Assembly: GCF_937616625.2 (NCBI RefSeq)
Contig: NC_065571.1
Coordinates: 19,529,701 to 19,593,700, forward strand
DNA from: Mercurialis annua
Lineage: Eukaryota; Streptophyta; Magnoliopsida; Malpighiales; Euphorbiaceae
Length of the DNA stretch: 64,000 nt
Reading direction: 5' to 3'
This document shows, one piece after another, positions 1 to 13,071 of this stretch; positions within the stretch are counted from its first letter, which is position 1; the number at the start of each line of letters is the position of its first letter. Under the pieces are notes generated by a model. That model was not told the DNA's origin and did no database searches. It saw only the letters and a program-made list of their open reading frames with translations. Position numbers and translations under genes: made by a program.

Positions 1-3000
1 TTTTCAAGCACCCTTGAGTAATATAACCTAACCATTATTAGGTAATCACAATGATGCGATAAAGAGATTTGAGACGGGGCATACTAATATATCTTCATTT
101 TCACCTATACTTCGCGAAACATAACCAAACCATGTTTCGATAATCTTAACGACGCGTTATAGAGACTTGAGATGGGATATATTAATCGAGCGTCACTTTT
201 CACGCACACTTTGTGTAATATAATCTAACCATTGTTATGTAATCAGAACGACGTGACAAAAAGACTTGAGACGGGGCATACTAATCTAGCCTCACGTTTT
301 GCGCAAACTTTTCATAATATAATCTAACCATTCTTAGGTAATTGAAACGGCGCGATAAAGAGAATTTATACGGGGCATACTAATTTTTTTCTCATTTTTT
401 CTTACATACTTTGCGTAACATAACCTAACCATAGTTAAGTAATACGTACGAGGTGTTCAAGGGACTTGAGACGGGACATACTAACCTAGCATCACTTTTC
501 ATGCACACATTGCATAATATATAACCTACCCATGCTTAGGTAATCCGAACGTCGCGTTAAAGGGAATAGAAATTGGACATACTAATCTAGCCTCCCTTTT
601 CATGCACACTTTCTGTAAAGTAACCTAACAATCCTTATGTAATCAAAACGACGCATTAAAGAGGCATGAGACTTAGCATACTAATATATCTTCACTTTTC
701 AAGCTCCATTTGCATAATATAATCTAACCTTGCTTAAATAATGCGAACGACGCGTTAAAGATTCTTTAAACAGGATATACTAATCTAGCATCACTTATCA
801 CGCATGCTTTGCATAATATAACCTAACCATGCTTAGCATACTAATTGAGACAGGGAATACTAATCTAAACTCTCTATTCATGGAAATTTTATGTAATTTA
901 ACCTAACCATTCTTAGGTTATCAAAACGATGCGTAAAAGAGACTTGAGACCGGGCATACTAATCTAGCCTAATTTTTCACGCAGACTTTGCATAATATAA
1001 CCTAAACATGCTTAGGTAATCTGAATGACGAGTTAAAGAAACTTGAGACGGGAAATACTAATCTAGCCTCAATTTTCATGTACACTTTGCGTGATGTAAC
1101 GTAACCATGCTTAGGTAATCAAAACGACGAGTTAAAAATCTTGAGACCGGGAAACATAATCTAAACTAATTTTTCACTAACACTTTGAGTAAAATAACCT
1201 AACCGTACTTAGGTGATCGAAAAAACGCGTTAAAGAGACTTCAGACGTGAAATACTAATCTAGCCTCACATTTCACACGCACCGGGACATACTAACCTAC
1301 CATCACTTTTCATTTGCACACAGCATAATTTAACCTAACCATGCTTAGGTAATCCGAACAACGAGTTAAAGAGACTAGAGAAAGGACATACTAATCTAGC
1401 CTCACTTTTCACACACACTTTGCGTAATGTAACCTAACAATTCTTAGGTAATCGAAACGATGCATTAAAGAGGCCTCAGACGGGGCATACCAATATTTCC
1501 TGACTTTTCAGGCATCCTTTGTTTAATATAACCTAACCTTGCTTAAATAATCCAAACGAAGCGTTAATGTTACTTTAAACATGATATACTAGTCTAGCAT
1601 CACTTTTCACGCAGGCTTTGCGTAATATAACCTAACCATGCTTTGGTAATCAAAATGATACATTAAAGAGAATTGAGACGGGGAATACTAACATAGACTC
1701 ACTATTCATGCAAACTTTCTGTAATTTAACCTAACCATGCTCAAATTATTGGAACGATAAGTTAAAGAGACTTGAGACTCGACATACTAATCTAAACTCA
1801 TTTTTCACGTATAGTTTTCATAATATAACCTAACATTGCTTTGGCAATTTGAACGACGCATTAAAAATGAATCAAACTCGGCATATTAATCTAGCCTCAC
1901 TTTTCACGCACTCTTGAATAATATAACCTAACCATTCTTAGGTTAGCAAAATGACGCGATGAAGAGAATTTAGACAGGGCATAATAATATATCTTCATTT
2001 TACTTTGTGAAACATAACCTAACACAGTTTCGATAATCTGAACTACGCGTTAAAGAGACTTCAGACAGGATATATTGATCGAGCATCACTTTTCGTACAT
2101 ACTAATCTAGCCTCACGTTTCGCGCACACTTTACATAATATAATCTAACCATTCTTAGGTAATCAAAATGACGCGATAAAGAGAATTGAGACGGGGCATA
2201 CTAATCTATCCTCATTTTTAACACATACTTTGCGTAACATAACCTAGCCACGCTTAGGTAATCCGAACGAGGCCTTAAAGAGACTTGAGATGGGACATAC
2301 TAACCTAGCATCACTTTTCATGCACACATTGCATAATATAACCTAATCATGCTTAGGTAATCCGAAAAATGCGTTAAAGGGATTAGAGACGGGACATACT
2401 AATCTAGCCTCCCTTTTCATGCACACTTTTTGTAATGTAACCTAACAATGCTTATGTAATCGAAACGACGCAATAAAAAGGCATGAGACTGAGCATACTA
2501 ATCTATCCTCACTATTCACGCTCTCTTTGCATAATATAATCTAACCTTGCTTAAATAATTCGAACGACGCATTAAAGATACTTTAAATGGGATATAGTAA
2601 TCTTGAGTCACTTTTCACACACGCTTTTCATAATTAAACCTAACCATGCTTAGGTAATCAAAATGACACATTATAGAAAATTGAGACGGGGAATACTAAT
2701 CTAAACTCACTATTCATGCAAACTTTGTGTAATTTAAACTAACCATGCTTAGGTTATCAAAACGATGTGTTAAAGAGACTTGAGACCGAGCATACTAATC
2801 TAGCATAATTTTTCACGAACAATTTGCATAATATAACCTAAACATGCTTAGGTAATATGAACGACGCGTTAAAGAGACTTGATGAGGGACATACTAATCT
2901 AGCCTTAGTTTTCATGCACACGTTGCATAATGTAACCTAACCATGCTACGGTAATTAAAACGACGAGTTAAAGAGGCTTCATATGGGGCATACTAATCTA

Positions 3001-6000
3001 AACTAATTTTTTACTAACACTATGAGTAAAATAACCTAACAGTACTTAGGTGATCAGAACGACGCGTTAAAGAGACTTCAGACGTGACATACTAATCTGG
3101 CCTCACTTTTCACACGTCTCAGGACATACTAACCTAGCATCACTTTTCATGCGCACATTGCATAATATAGCCTATCCATGGTTAGGTTATCCGAACAACA
3201 AGTTAAAGAGAATAGAGAAGGGACATACTAATCTAGCCTCACTTTTCACTCACACTTTGCATAAAGTATCCTAACAATGCTTACATAATTGAAACAACGC
3301 ATTAAAGAGGCCTGAGACGGGGCATATCAATCTTTTCTGACTTTTCACGCACCCTTGTTTTAATATAACCTAACATTGCTTAAATAATATGAACAACGCG
3401 TTAAAGTTACTTTAAACAAGACATACTAGTCTAGCATCACTTTTCACGCACGCTTTGCGTAATATAACCTAACCATACGTAGGTAATCAGAACGATACAT
3501 TAAAGAAAATTGAGATGGGGAATTCTAACCTAGACTCAGTATTCATGCAAAATTTGTGTAATTTAACCCATCCATGCTCAAGTTATCGGAACGATGCGTT
3601 AAAGAGACTTGAAACTGGGCATACTAATCTAGACTCATTTTTCACGCACACGTTTCATAATATTACCTAATCATGCTTTGGCAATTGGAACGACGCGTTA
3701 AAAAGGACTTAAACAGGGCATATTAATCTAGTCTCATTTTTCACGCACCCTTGAGTAATATAACCTAACCATTCTTAGGTAATCCCAATGACACGATGAA
3801 GAGAATTGAGACAGAGAATACTAATATATCTTCATTTTCACACATACTTTGCAAAACATAACCTGACCATGTTTCAGAAATATGAACGACGCGTTAAAGA
3901 GACTTGAGACAGGATATACTAATCGAGCGTCACTTTTCTCGCACACTTTGCGTGATATAGCCTAACAGTAGTTAGAGAATCGGAACGACGCAATAAAAAG
4001 ACTTGCGACGGGGCATATTAATCTAGCCTCACGTTTTGTGCACACTTTTTGTAGTATAATTTAATCATTTTTAGGTAATCGAAACGACGCGATAAACAGA
4101 ATTTATATGGGGCATACTATTTTATCCTCATTTTTTCACATATACTTTGTGTAACATAGCCTAACCACGTTTAGCTAATTCGAACAAGGCGCTAATGAGA
4201 CTTGAGACGGGACATACTAACTTAGCATCACTTGTCATGCACACATTTCATAATATAATCTAACCATGCTTAGGTAATCCTAACGACGCGTTCAAGGGAC
4301 AAGAGACGGGACATACTAATCTAGCCTCCCTTTTCACACACACTTTGTGTAAAGTAACCTAACAATACTTATGTAATCGAAATGACACATTAAAGAGGCA
4401 TGAGACTGAGCATACTAATCAATCCTCAGTTTTCACGCTGGCTTCGCATAATATAATCTAACCTTGCTTAAATAATCTGAACCACAAGTTAAAGATACTT
4501 TCAACAAGATATACTAATCTAGCATCACTTTAAGCATGCTTTATGTAGTATAACCTAGCCATGCTTATGTAATCAAAACGACACATTAAAGATAATTGAG
4601 ACCAGAATACTCATCTAAAATCATTATTCATGCAATCTTTGTGTAATTCAACCTAACCATGCTTAGGTTATAGAACGATGCATTAAATAGACTTGAGACA
4701 GGGCATACTAATGTAGCCTAATTTTACATGCAAACTTTGCATAATATAACCTAAACATGCCTAGCTAATCCGAACGACGTGTTAAAGAGACATGAGAAGG
4801 GACATACTAATCTATCCTCAGTTTTCATGCACACTTTGCATAATGTGACCTAACCATGCTTAGGTAATCGAAACGACGAGTTAAAGAGGCTTGAGACGGG
4901 GCATACTAATCTAAACTAATATTTAACTAATACTTTGAGTAAAATTACCTAACCTTACTTAGGTGATTGGAACGACGCGTTAAAGAGACTTCAGATGTCA
5001 CATACTAATCTAGCCTCACTTTTCACGCACACCGGGACATACTAACCTAGCATCATTTTTCATTTGCACATTGCATAATATAACCTAACAATGCTTAGAT
5101 AATTCAAACAATGAGTTAAAGAAACTAGAGAAGGGACATACTAATCTAGCCTCACTTTTTACGCACACTTTGCGTAAAGTAACCTAACAATGCTTAGGTA
5201 ATCGAAACGACACATTAAAGAGGCATGAGACGGGGCATACCAATCTTTCCTGAATTTTCATGCACCCTTTGTGTAATATAACCTAACCTTGCTTAAATAT
5301 TCGGAACGACTCGTTAAAGTTACTTTAAACAAGATATACTAGTCTAGCATCACTTTTCAAACACGATTTTCGTAATGTAACCTAACCATGCTTAGGTAAT
5401 CAAAATGACACATTAAAGAGAATTGAGACTGGGAATACTAACCTAGACTCACTATTCATGCAAACTTTGTGTATTTTAACCTAACTATACTTAAATTATC
5501 AGAACGATGCGTTAAAGAGACTTGAGACTAGGCATACTAATCTAGACTCATTTTTCACGCACATTTTTCATAATATAACCTATCCATGCTTTGGCAATTG
5601 GAACAACGCGTTAAAAAGGACTTAAATGTGGCATATTAATTTAGCCTCACTTTCTACGCACCCTTGAGTAAAATAACTTAACCATTCTTAGGTAATCACA
5701 ATGATAAGATAAAGAGAATTGAGACGGGGCATACTAATATATCTTTATTTTCACACATACTTTGCGAAACATAACCTATCATGTTTCGGTAATCTGAATG
5801 ACGCGTTAAAGAGAATTGAGATGGAATATACTGATCGAGCGTAACTTTTCATGCATGCTTTGTGTAATATGACCTAACCATGGTTAGGTTATCGGAACAA
5901 CACGATAAGAAGACTTCAGACAGGGCATACTAATCTAACCTCACATTTCGCGCACACTTTTCGTAATATAGCCTAACCATTCTTAGGCAATCGAAACGAC

Positions 6001-9000
6001 GCGAAAAAGAGAATTGAGACAGGGCATACTAATATATCCTCATTCTTTCACACATACTTTGCATAACATTACCTAACCACGCTTAGGTAATCCGAACGAG
6101 GCGTTAAAGAGACTTGAGACTGAAAACACTAACTTAGCATCACTTTTGATGCACACATTACATAATATAAGCTAACCATGCTTAGATAATCTAAGCAACA
6201 TGTTAAAGGGACTAGAGACGGGACTTACTAATCTATCCTCTCTTTTCACACACACTTTGCATAAACTAACCCAACAATGCTTATGTAATTGAAATGACGC
6301 ATTAAAGAGGCATGAGACAGAGCATACTAATCTATCCTCACTTTTCACGCTGCCTTTGCATAATATATTCTAACCTTGTTTAAATAATCTGAACGACGCG
6401 TTAAAGATACATTAAACGGGATATACTAATTTAGCATAACGTTTCACACACGCTTTACGTAATATAACCAAACCATCCTTAGGTAATAATAACGACACAT
6501 TAAAGATAATTGAGATGGGGAAGACAAATGTAAACTCACTATTCATGCAAACTTTGTGTCATTTAAGCAAAGCATCCTTAGGTTATCAGAACGATGTGTT
6601 ACAGAGACTTGAGACCGGGCATACTAATCTTGCCTAATTTTTCACGCACACTCTGCATAATATAACCTAAACATGCTTATGTAATCCGAACGAAGTGTTA
6701 AAGAGACTTGAGACAGGAAATCCTAATCTAGCCTCGGTTTTCATGCACACTCTGAGTAATGTATCCTAACCATGCCTAGGTAATCAAAATGATGAGTTAA
6801 AGAGGCTTAAGACGGGGCATACTAATCTTAACTAATTTTTCACTAACACTTTGAGTAAAATAACCTAACCGTACTTTGGTGATCAGAACGACTAGTTAAA
6901 GAGACTTCAGACGTGACATACTAATCTAGCCTCACTTTTCACGCGCACCGGCATATACTTACATATCATCACCTTTCATGCACTCATTGCATATTATAGC
7001 CTAACCATGCTTAGGTAGTCCGAACGATGAGCTAAAAGGGACTAGAGACGGGACAAACTAATCTAGCCTCTCTTTTCACGTACACTTTGCGTAATGTAAC
7101 CTAACAATGCTTATGTAATTAAAACGACGCATCAAAGAGGCATGAGACAGAGCATACTAATTTATCCTCACTTTTCACGCGTTAAAGATACTATAAACGG
7201 GATATACTCATCTAGCATAAATTTTCATGCACGCTTTGTGTAATGTAACCAAACTATGCTTCGGTAATCAAAATGACACATTAAAGAGAATTGAGTCGGG
7301 GAATACTAACCTATACTCACTATTCATGCAAAATTTGTGTAATTTAACCTAACCATGCTTAAGTTATCAGAACGATGCGTCAAAGAGTCTTGAGACTGGG
7401 CATACTAATCTAGACTCATTTTTCACGCACACTTTTCATAATATAATCTAATCATGCTTTCGCAATTGGAACGATAAGTTAAAAAAGACTTAAACTGGTA
7501 TATCAATCTCGCTTCACTTTTCACGCACCCTTTAGTAATATAACCTAACCATATGCGATAAAGAGAATTGAGACGGGGCATACTAATATATCTTAATTTT
7601 CACCAATACTTTGCAAAACATAATCTAACCATGTTTCGGTAATCTGAATGACACGTTAAAGAGACTTGAGACGGGATATACTAATCAAGCGTCAATTTTC
7701 ACGCAAACTTTGCATAATATAACCTAACCATGGTTAGGTAATCGGAACGACGCGATAAAAAGACTTGAGACAAGGCATACTAATCTAGCCTCACGTTTTG
7801 CGCATACTTTTCGTAATATAACCTAACCATTCTTAGGTAATCCAAACAATGCAATAAAGAGAATTGAGACGGGGATTAGTAATCTATCCTCATTGTTTCA
7901 CACATACTTTGCGTAACATAACCTAAGTTAGGTAATCCGAACGAGGTGTTTAAGAGACTTGAGACGGGACATATAAACCTAGCATCACTTCTCATGCACA
8001 CATTGAATAATATAACCTAACAATCCTTAGGTAATCCGAACGACGGGTTAAAGGGACTAGAGGAGGGACATAGTAATCTAGCTTCACTTTTCACGCACAC
8101 TTTGCGTAAAGTAACCTAACAATGCTTAGGTAATCGAAACGACCCATTAAAGAGACCTGAGACGGGGCATACCAATCTTTCGTGACTTTTCACGCACCCT
8201 TTGTTTAATATAACCTAACCTTGCTTAAACAATCCGAACGACGCGCTAAAGTTACTTTAAACGGGATATACTAGTCTAGCATAACTTTTCCCACACGATT
8301 TGCGTAATATAACCTAACCATGCTTAGGTAATAAAAACGACACCTTAAAGAGAATTGAGATGGGGAATACTAACCTAGACTCACTATTCATGCAGACTTT
8401 GTGTAATTTAACCAAACCATGCTTAAGTTATCAGAACGATGCGTTCAAGAGACTTAAGACTGCGCATACTGATCTCGACTTATTTTCCATGCACACTTTT
8501 CATAATATAACCTAACCATCCTTTAGAAATTGGAACGACGCGTTAAAAAGGACTTCAACTGAGCATACTTATATATCTTCATTTTCACACATACTTTGCA
8601 AAACATAACCTAACCATGTTTCGGTAATGTGAACGACGTGTTAAAGAGACTTGAGATGGGACATAGTAATCGAGCATAACCTAACTATGGTTACATAATC
8701 AGAAAGACGCAATAAAAAGACTTGAGACGGGGCATACTAATCTAGCCTCACGTTTTGCTCACACTTTTTGTAATATAACCAAACAATTCATAGGTAATCG
8801 AAACGACGCAATAAAGAGAATTGAGACGGGGCATAGTAATCTATCCTCATTTTTTCACACATACATTGTGTAACATAACCTAAGTTAGGTAATTCAAACG
8901 AGGCGTTAAAGAGACTTGAGACTGGACATACTAACCTAGCAACACTTTTCATGCACACATTGCATAATATAACCTAACCATACTTAGGTAATCCGAACGA

Positions 9001-10056
9001 CGAGTTAAAGGGACTAAGGATGGGACATACTAATCTAGGCTCCCTTTTCACGCACACTTTGCGTAAAGTAACCTAAGAATGCTTTTGTAATCGAAACGAC
9101 GCATTAAAGAGGCATGAGACAGAGCATACTAATATATCCTCACTTTTTACGCTCCCTTTGCGTAATATAACCTAACCTTGCATAAATAATCCGAACGACG
9201 CGTTAAAGATACTTTAAACGAGATATACTAATTTAGCATCACTTTTCACGCATGCTTTGGTAGTATGACCTAACCATGCCTAGGTAATCGAAACGACACA
9301 TTAAAGAGAATTGAGTAGGGGAATACTAACCTAGACTCACTATTCATGCAAACTTTGTGTAATGTGACATAACCATGCTTGGGTAATCGTAACGACGCGT
9401 TAAAGAGACTTGAGACTGGGCATACTTTTCTAGACTCATTTTTCACGCACACGTTTCATAATATAACGTTATAATGCTTTGTTAATCAGAACGACTCGTT
9501 AAAAGGACATAAACAGGGCAAATTAATTTAGCCTCACTTTTTGCGCACCCTTTGAGTAATATAAACTAACCATTCGTAGGTAATAAAAATGTCGCAATAA
9601 AGAGAATCAAGACAGGGACTATTAATCTATCCTCATTTTTCACACATACTTTTCGTAACATAACCAAACCATGTTTTGGTAATCCGAACGACGCATTAAA
9701 AAGACTTGCAACGGGATATACCTATCGAGCGTCTCTTTTCAAGCACACTTTATGTGATATAACCTAACCATTGTTAGGTAATCGAAACGACGCGATAAAA
9801 AGACTTGAGACGGGGCATACTAATCTAGCCTCACGTTTTGCGCACATTTTTTGTAATATAACTTTACCATTCTTAGGTAATCGAAACTACGCGATAAAGA
9901 GAATTGAGCCGAGGCATACTAATCTATCCTCAATTTTTCACACATACATTGCGTAACATAACCTAACCACGCTTATGTAATCCGAACGAGGCATTACAGA
10001 GACTTGAGACGGGACATACTAACCTAGCATCACTTTTCATGCACATATTTCATAAT
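1..10056 (+). repeat. Satellite A array, ~99-bp tandem repeat
   Basis: Continuous tandem array. Anchor words recur about every 97-100 bp: CCTAACCATGCTTAGG, then AACGACGCGTTAAAGAGACT, then GGGACATACTAATCTAGCCT, then a CACTTTTCACGCACACTTTG-like segment. A consensus monomer counted by hand is 99 bp. Neighbouring monomers differ at many positions and some are shortened (for example near 817-897) or lengthened (near 1193-1328). Each monomer carries a small dyad, CCTAA with TTAGG six bases later. All monomers run in the same direction. No reading frame looks like a gene; the short open frames here are repeat-derived. The array runs off the left edge and stops abruptly at a retroelement fragment at 10057. 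Confidence 0.96.
1164..6829 (+). repeat. Higher-order repeat units of satellite A (~1.9 kb, about 19 monomers)
   Basis: Distinctive monomer variants return at near-constant spacing. The variant with AACTAAT followed by ACACTTTGAGTAAAATAACC occurs at 1164, 3001, 4914 and 6830 (spacings 1837, 1913, 1916). A short monomer containing ACACCGGGACATACTAACCT or a close form lies near 1267, 3110, 5027 and 6943. The variant with CCTTGCTTAAATAAT and GATACTTTAAA lies near 734, 2545, 4462 and 6373, and a sister variant with GTTACTTTAAA near 1528, 3371 and 5287. The CACCCTTGAGTAATATAACC variant lies near 10, 1911, 3750, 5660, 7525 and 9546. Nineteen monomers were counted in the first unit. After 6830 the order is disturbed by deletion. 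Confidence 0.85.
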
Positions 10057-10905
10057 AACGTTGCTTTTACTAATCGAGATATCGTCTTGAATTATATGCA
10101 CCTTAAGCACACTAAGTTCGACAGCTCTGATGATGCTTTAGATTTCCTCGAAGAAGTAGAAGGTAACGCTCGACGTCTACAAGCTAATGAGAGACAGACC
10201 ATCATCATGGTGGAAATGTCTATGCGAGGACCCGCGAAAGACTGGTTTCATCAGCACATTCAGCCAACCATGGACACTATGACTTGGGCTGAATTTGTGA
10301 AACGTTTTAGAGAATTTTTCTTACCGTATGCGGTGACGGAAAGTTATCGTAATCAGTGGCTGACTCTGAGTAGGGGCAATCGGTCTGTGCAAGAGTTTGT
10401 GACGGAGTTTACCAGATTGAGTAGGTTTGCACCTGACCTGACTGTGGACCCAGTCAGAGTGAACTCGAGGTTTGTAGAAGGTTTAGGAACCGAATTTGTG
10501 AGTCTGACGTCTGATATTGGAAGAACCCTAGTGCAGCTAATCGACAGCGCTAAGCAAATGGAAGTTTCTTTGATCCGTTTTGGAAATATTCCTAATCCTT
10601 CTAATGTTGCACCTATGAGAAGTAATACATTCTGCAGCGTGCAGAGTGCACCTACCCAGTCATAACTTGGAAGACCCACATCACGCCAGCCAAGAAATAA
10701 GAGAGCTCGATATGGAACTAGAGTTAGTACCTCAGGCACAGGATTTGGTGCAAGATCCATGAGTGACATGGGAGGCGGAGCACCAATCTGTCTGAATTGC
10801 AATAAGAGGCATTATGGAGTGTGCCGCAACATTACCGGAGCGTGCTTCAACTGTGGTCAGCAGGGTCACTTTGCTAAAGAGTGCCCGAAGCAGATGCCTC
10901 AAGGC
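10057..10905 (+). pseudogene. gag: gag (capsid and nucleocapsid) remnant of the Tekay-like fragment
   Basis: The capsid-like part (retrotransposon gag family) reads in one frame from the satellite junction to a TAA at 10663-10665. Typical motifs are seen: LDFLEEVEG, KGPAKDWF-like RGPAKDWF, a TWAEFVKRFREFF helix and the SVQEFVTEFTRL segment. The same frame reopens beyond the TAA and carries the nucleocapsid. There a first Cys/His cluster, CLNCNKRHYGVC, precedes a canonical CX2CX4HX4C zinc knuckle (CFNCGQQGHFAKEC) at 10843-10884. The N-terminal part of gag is lost at the 5' breakpoint; the ATG at 10039 lies in satellite sequence and is not the native start. Non-functional because of the truncation and the nonsense codon. 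Confidence 0.9.
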
Positions 10906-12896
10906 TCCATGACTACTGTAGTACAGCCTTCTTATCAGCAACAGAGGACTGCACATCAGGCAGCATCAGGGTACGATCAGACAGGAAGTACCTTCACTGG
11001 CCAGAGAGGCTGTGGTTATGAAAATCGAGGAGGAAGAAATGGTGGAGGTCGCGGTACTGGTCAAACTTCGCAGGCTGGCGGGAGTCAGGCCAGAGTCTTT
11101 GCACTGAATCCTCAAGAGGCTCAGGCTTCCAATGTTGTGGTGCAAGGTACCTTTCCTATCGCTTCTCGAGATGCATTAATTTTGTTTGATCCGGGCGCTA
11201 CGCATGCATTTGTTTCGACTAGCTTCGCTAGTAAGTTAGGAGTACAACCAGCGTATCTAAAGAACCCCTTATCCGTAGCCACCCCAGTAGGTGAAAGTGT
11301 GGAAGTTAGTATTGTTTATCCGTCCTGTCCTGTGAAAGTTCAAGGACGAGACTTATTGGTCGACTTAATTTTACTCGAGGTATTAGCTTTTGACGTCATA
11401 TTAGGAATGGATTGGCTAGCGCAGCACTATGCCAATGTGGATTGTCGAAAGAAGACGGTAACGTTTAATACACCTGAAATTGAAGCAGTTTCAATCCAGG
11501 GTGACAAGATGGAATCTCCTACAAGTATTATATCGGCTATTAAAGTTGATCGTCTGTAAAAGAAGGGATGTCAAGGATTCTTAGCAATAGTACGAGACAT
11601 GGAGAAGAAGAGCGCAAACATAAGCAATGTACCAGTTGTGTCAGAATATCCAGATATTTTTCTAGAGGAATTACCTGGATTACCCCCAGATCGCGAGATT
11701 GAGTTTTGTATCGAATTGGCTCCTGGCACGAAGCCAATATCGATACCACCTTATCGTATGGCTCCTGCAGAGCTCAAGGAGTTGAAAGATCAACTAGAAG
11801 AGTTGTTTGATCATGGTTTTATCAGACCGAGTGTATCCCCATAGGGTGCACCCGTGTTGTTTGTGAAAAAGAAAGATGGATCGCTTCGACTCTGCATCGA
11901 TTATCGACAGTTGAATAAGGTGACGAACAAGAATAAGTATTCGTTACCTAGAATCGACAATTTATTCGATCAGCTACAAGGACCAAAGTACTTCTCCAAA
12001 ATTGAATTAAGGTCAGGTTATCATCAGTTGAAGATTAGCGATGGTGACATTCAGAAGACTGCTTTTCGAACTCGTTATGGACATTACGAGTTTCTTATTA
12101 TGTCGTTCGGGTTGACTAATGCGCCAACAGCATTTATGGATTTAATGAATAGAATATTCAAGCCATATTTGGATCAGTTCGTGATCTTATTTATTGACGA
12201 CATTTTGATCTATTCACGTACAGAAGAACATGGACAGCATCTGCGGATAGTACTGCAGACGCTAAGAGGGCATCAACTTTACGCCAAATTCTCGAAATGT
12301 GAATTTTGGCTAACGGAAGTGGCTTTCTTGGGTCATGTGGTATCGCAAAGCGGCATTAAGGTTGACCCAAAGAAGATTGAAGCCTTGATAGAATGGAAAC
12401 GACCTGAATCAGTTACATAAGTTTGAAGTTTCCTCGGTTTAGCAGGATACTATAAACGATTCGTACAGGACTTTTCGAAGATCGCTAAATTCAACTAGAC
12501 GGACTAGAATGAGCTCAGTTTTCTAAAACTGAAAGAGTGTCTGACGATGGCACCAGTCTTAGCACTACCAGAAGGAACACAAGGATTCATAGTTTACTGT
12601 GATGCGTCGAGAGTTGGATTGGGATGTGTCCTAATGCAACATGGACGAGTAATCGCGTACGCCTCGCGACAGTTGAAGAAACATGAAACGAATTATCCGA
12701 CGCACGATCTGGAGCTAGCAGCGGTGATTTTCACGCTGAATATTTGGAGGCATTATTTGTACGGCGCCACATGCGAGATCTTTACACATCATAAAAGCTT
12801 GAAGTACATTTTTGATCAACAAGAGTTGAACCTCAGACAGTGAAGATAGATGGAGCTGCTAAAAGACTACAACTGCACGATACAATACCACCCGGG
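10906..12896 (+). pseudogene. pol: pro-pol remnant (protease, reverse transcriptase, RNase H) of the Tekay-like fragment
   Basis: Same frame as gag throughout, broken only by nonsense codons plus one small in-frame deletion. The aspartic protease core is at about 11170-11560; its active site reads DPGA (11188-11199) where the family has DSGA or DTGA, so it is probably dead. The linker [14 protein letters not shown] leads into reverse transcriptase with [20 protein letters not shown] and the catalytic FIDD box at 12190-12201. RNase H starts at about 12547 ([11 protein letters not shown]) and ends at 12896. Stops lie at 11557, 11842, 12418, 12424, 12496, 12502, 12841 and 12847. Near 12480-12500 about 11 codons are missing compared with the related element. 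The integrase half is absent. Confidence 0.92.
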
Positions 12897-12897
12897 A

Positions 12898-13071
12898 CTG
12901 TGCGAACGCACAGTCTGTGGACTGTGGACTGTGCGAACGCACAGTCTGTGGACTGTGGACTGTGCGAACGCACAGTCTGTGGACTGTGCGAACGCACAGT
13001 CTGTGGACTGTGCGAACGCACAGTCTGTGGACTGTGCGAACGCACAGTCTGTGGACTGTGCGAACGCACAG
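12898..13071. repeat. Minisatellite of perfect hairpin units (24/31 bp, 7 copies)
   Basis: Seven copies of the palindrome CTGTGCGAACGCACAG begin at 12898, 12929, 12960, 12984, 13008, 13032 and 13056. The first two intervals are 31 bp and the rest 24 bp; the difference is one extra 7-bp CTGTGGA step. Each copy has a 7-bp perfect inverted repeat around AA. Because 24 is divisible by three and the unit lacks stops, several frames stay open, but this is not evidence of coding. The array begins within a base or two of the point where the RNase H homology ends. Confidence 0.97.

Noticed and set aside
9270..9956. Short open frames in satellite A
   Set aside because: Repeat-derived; the same words recur every 99 bp with stops in other copies.
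12898..13071. Possible CRISPR array
   Set aside because: No unique spacers, all units are the same sequence, and the context is a eukaryotic transposon.
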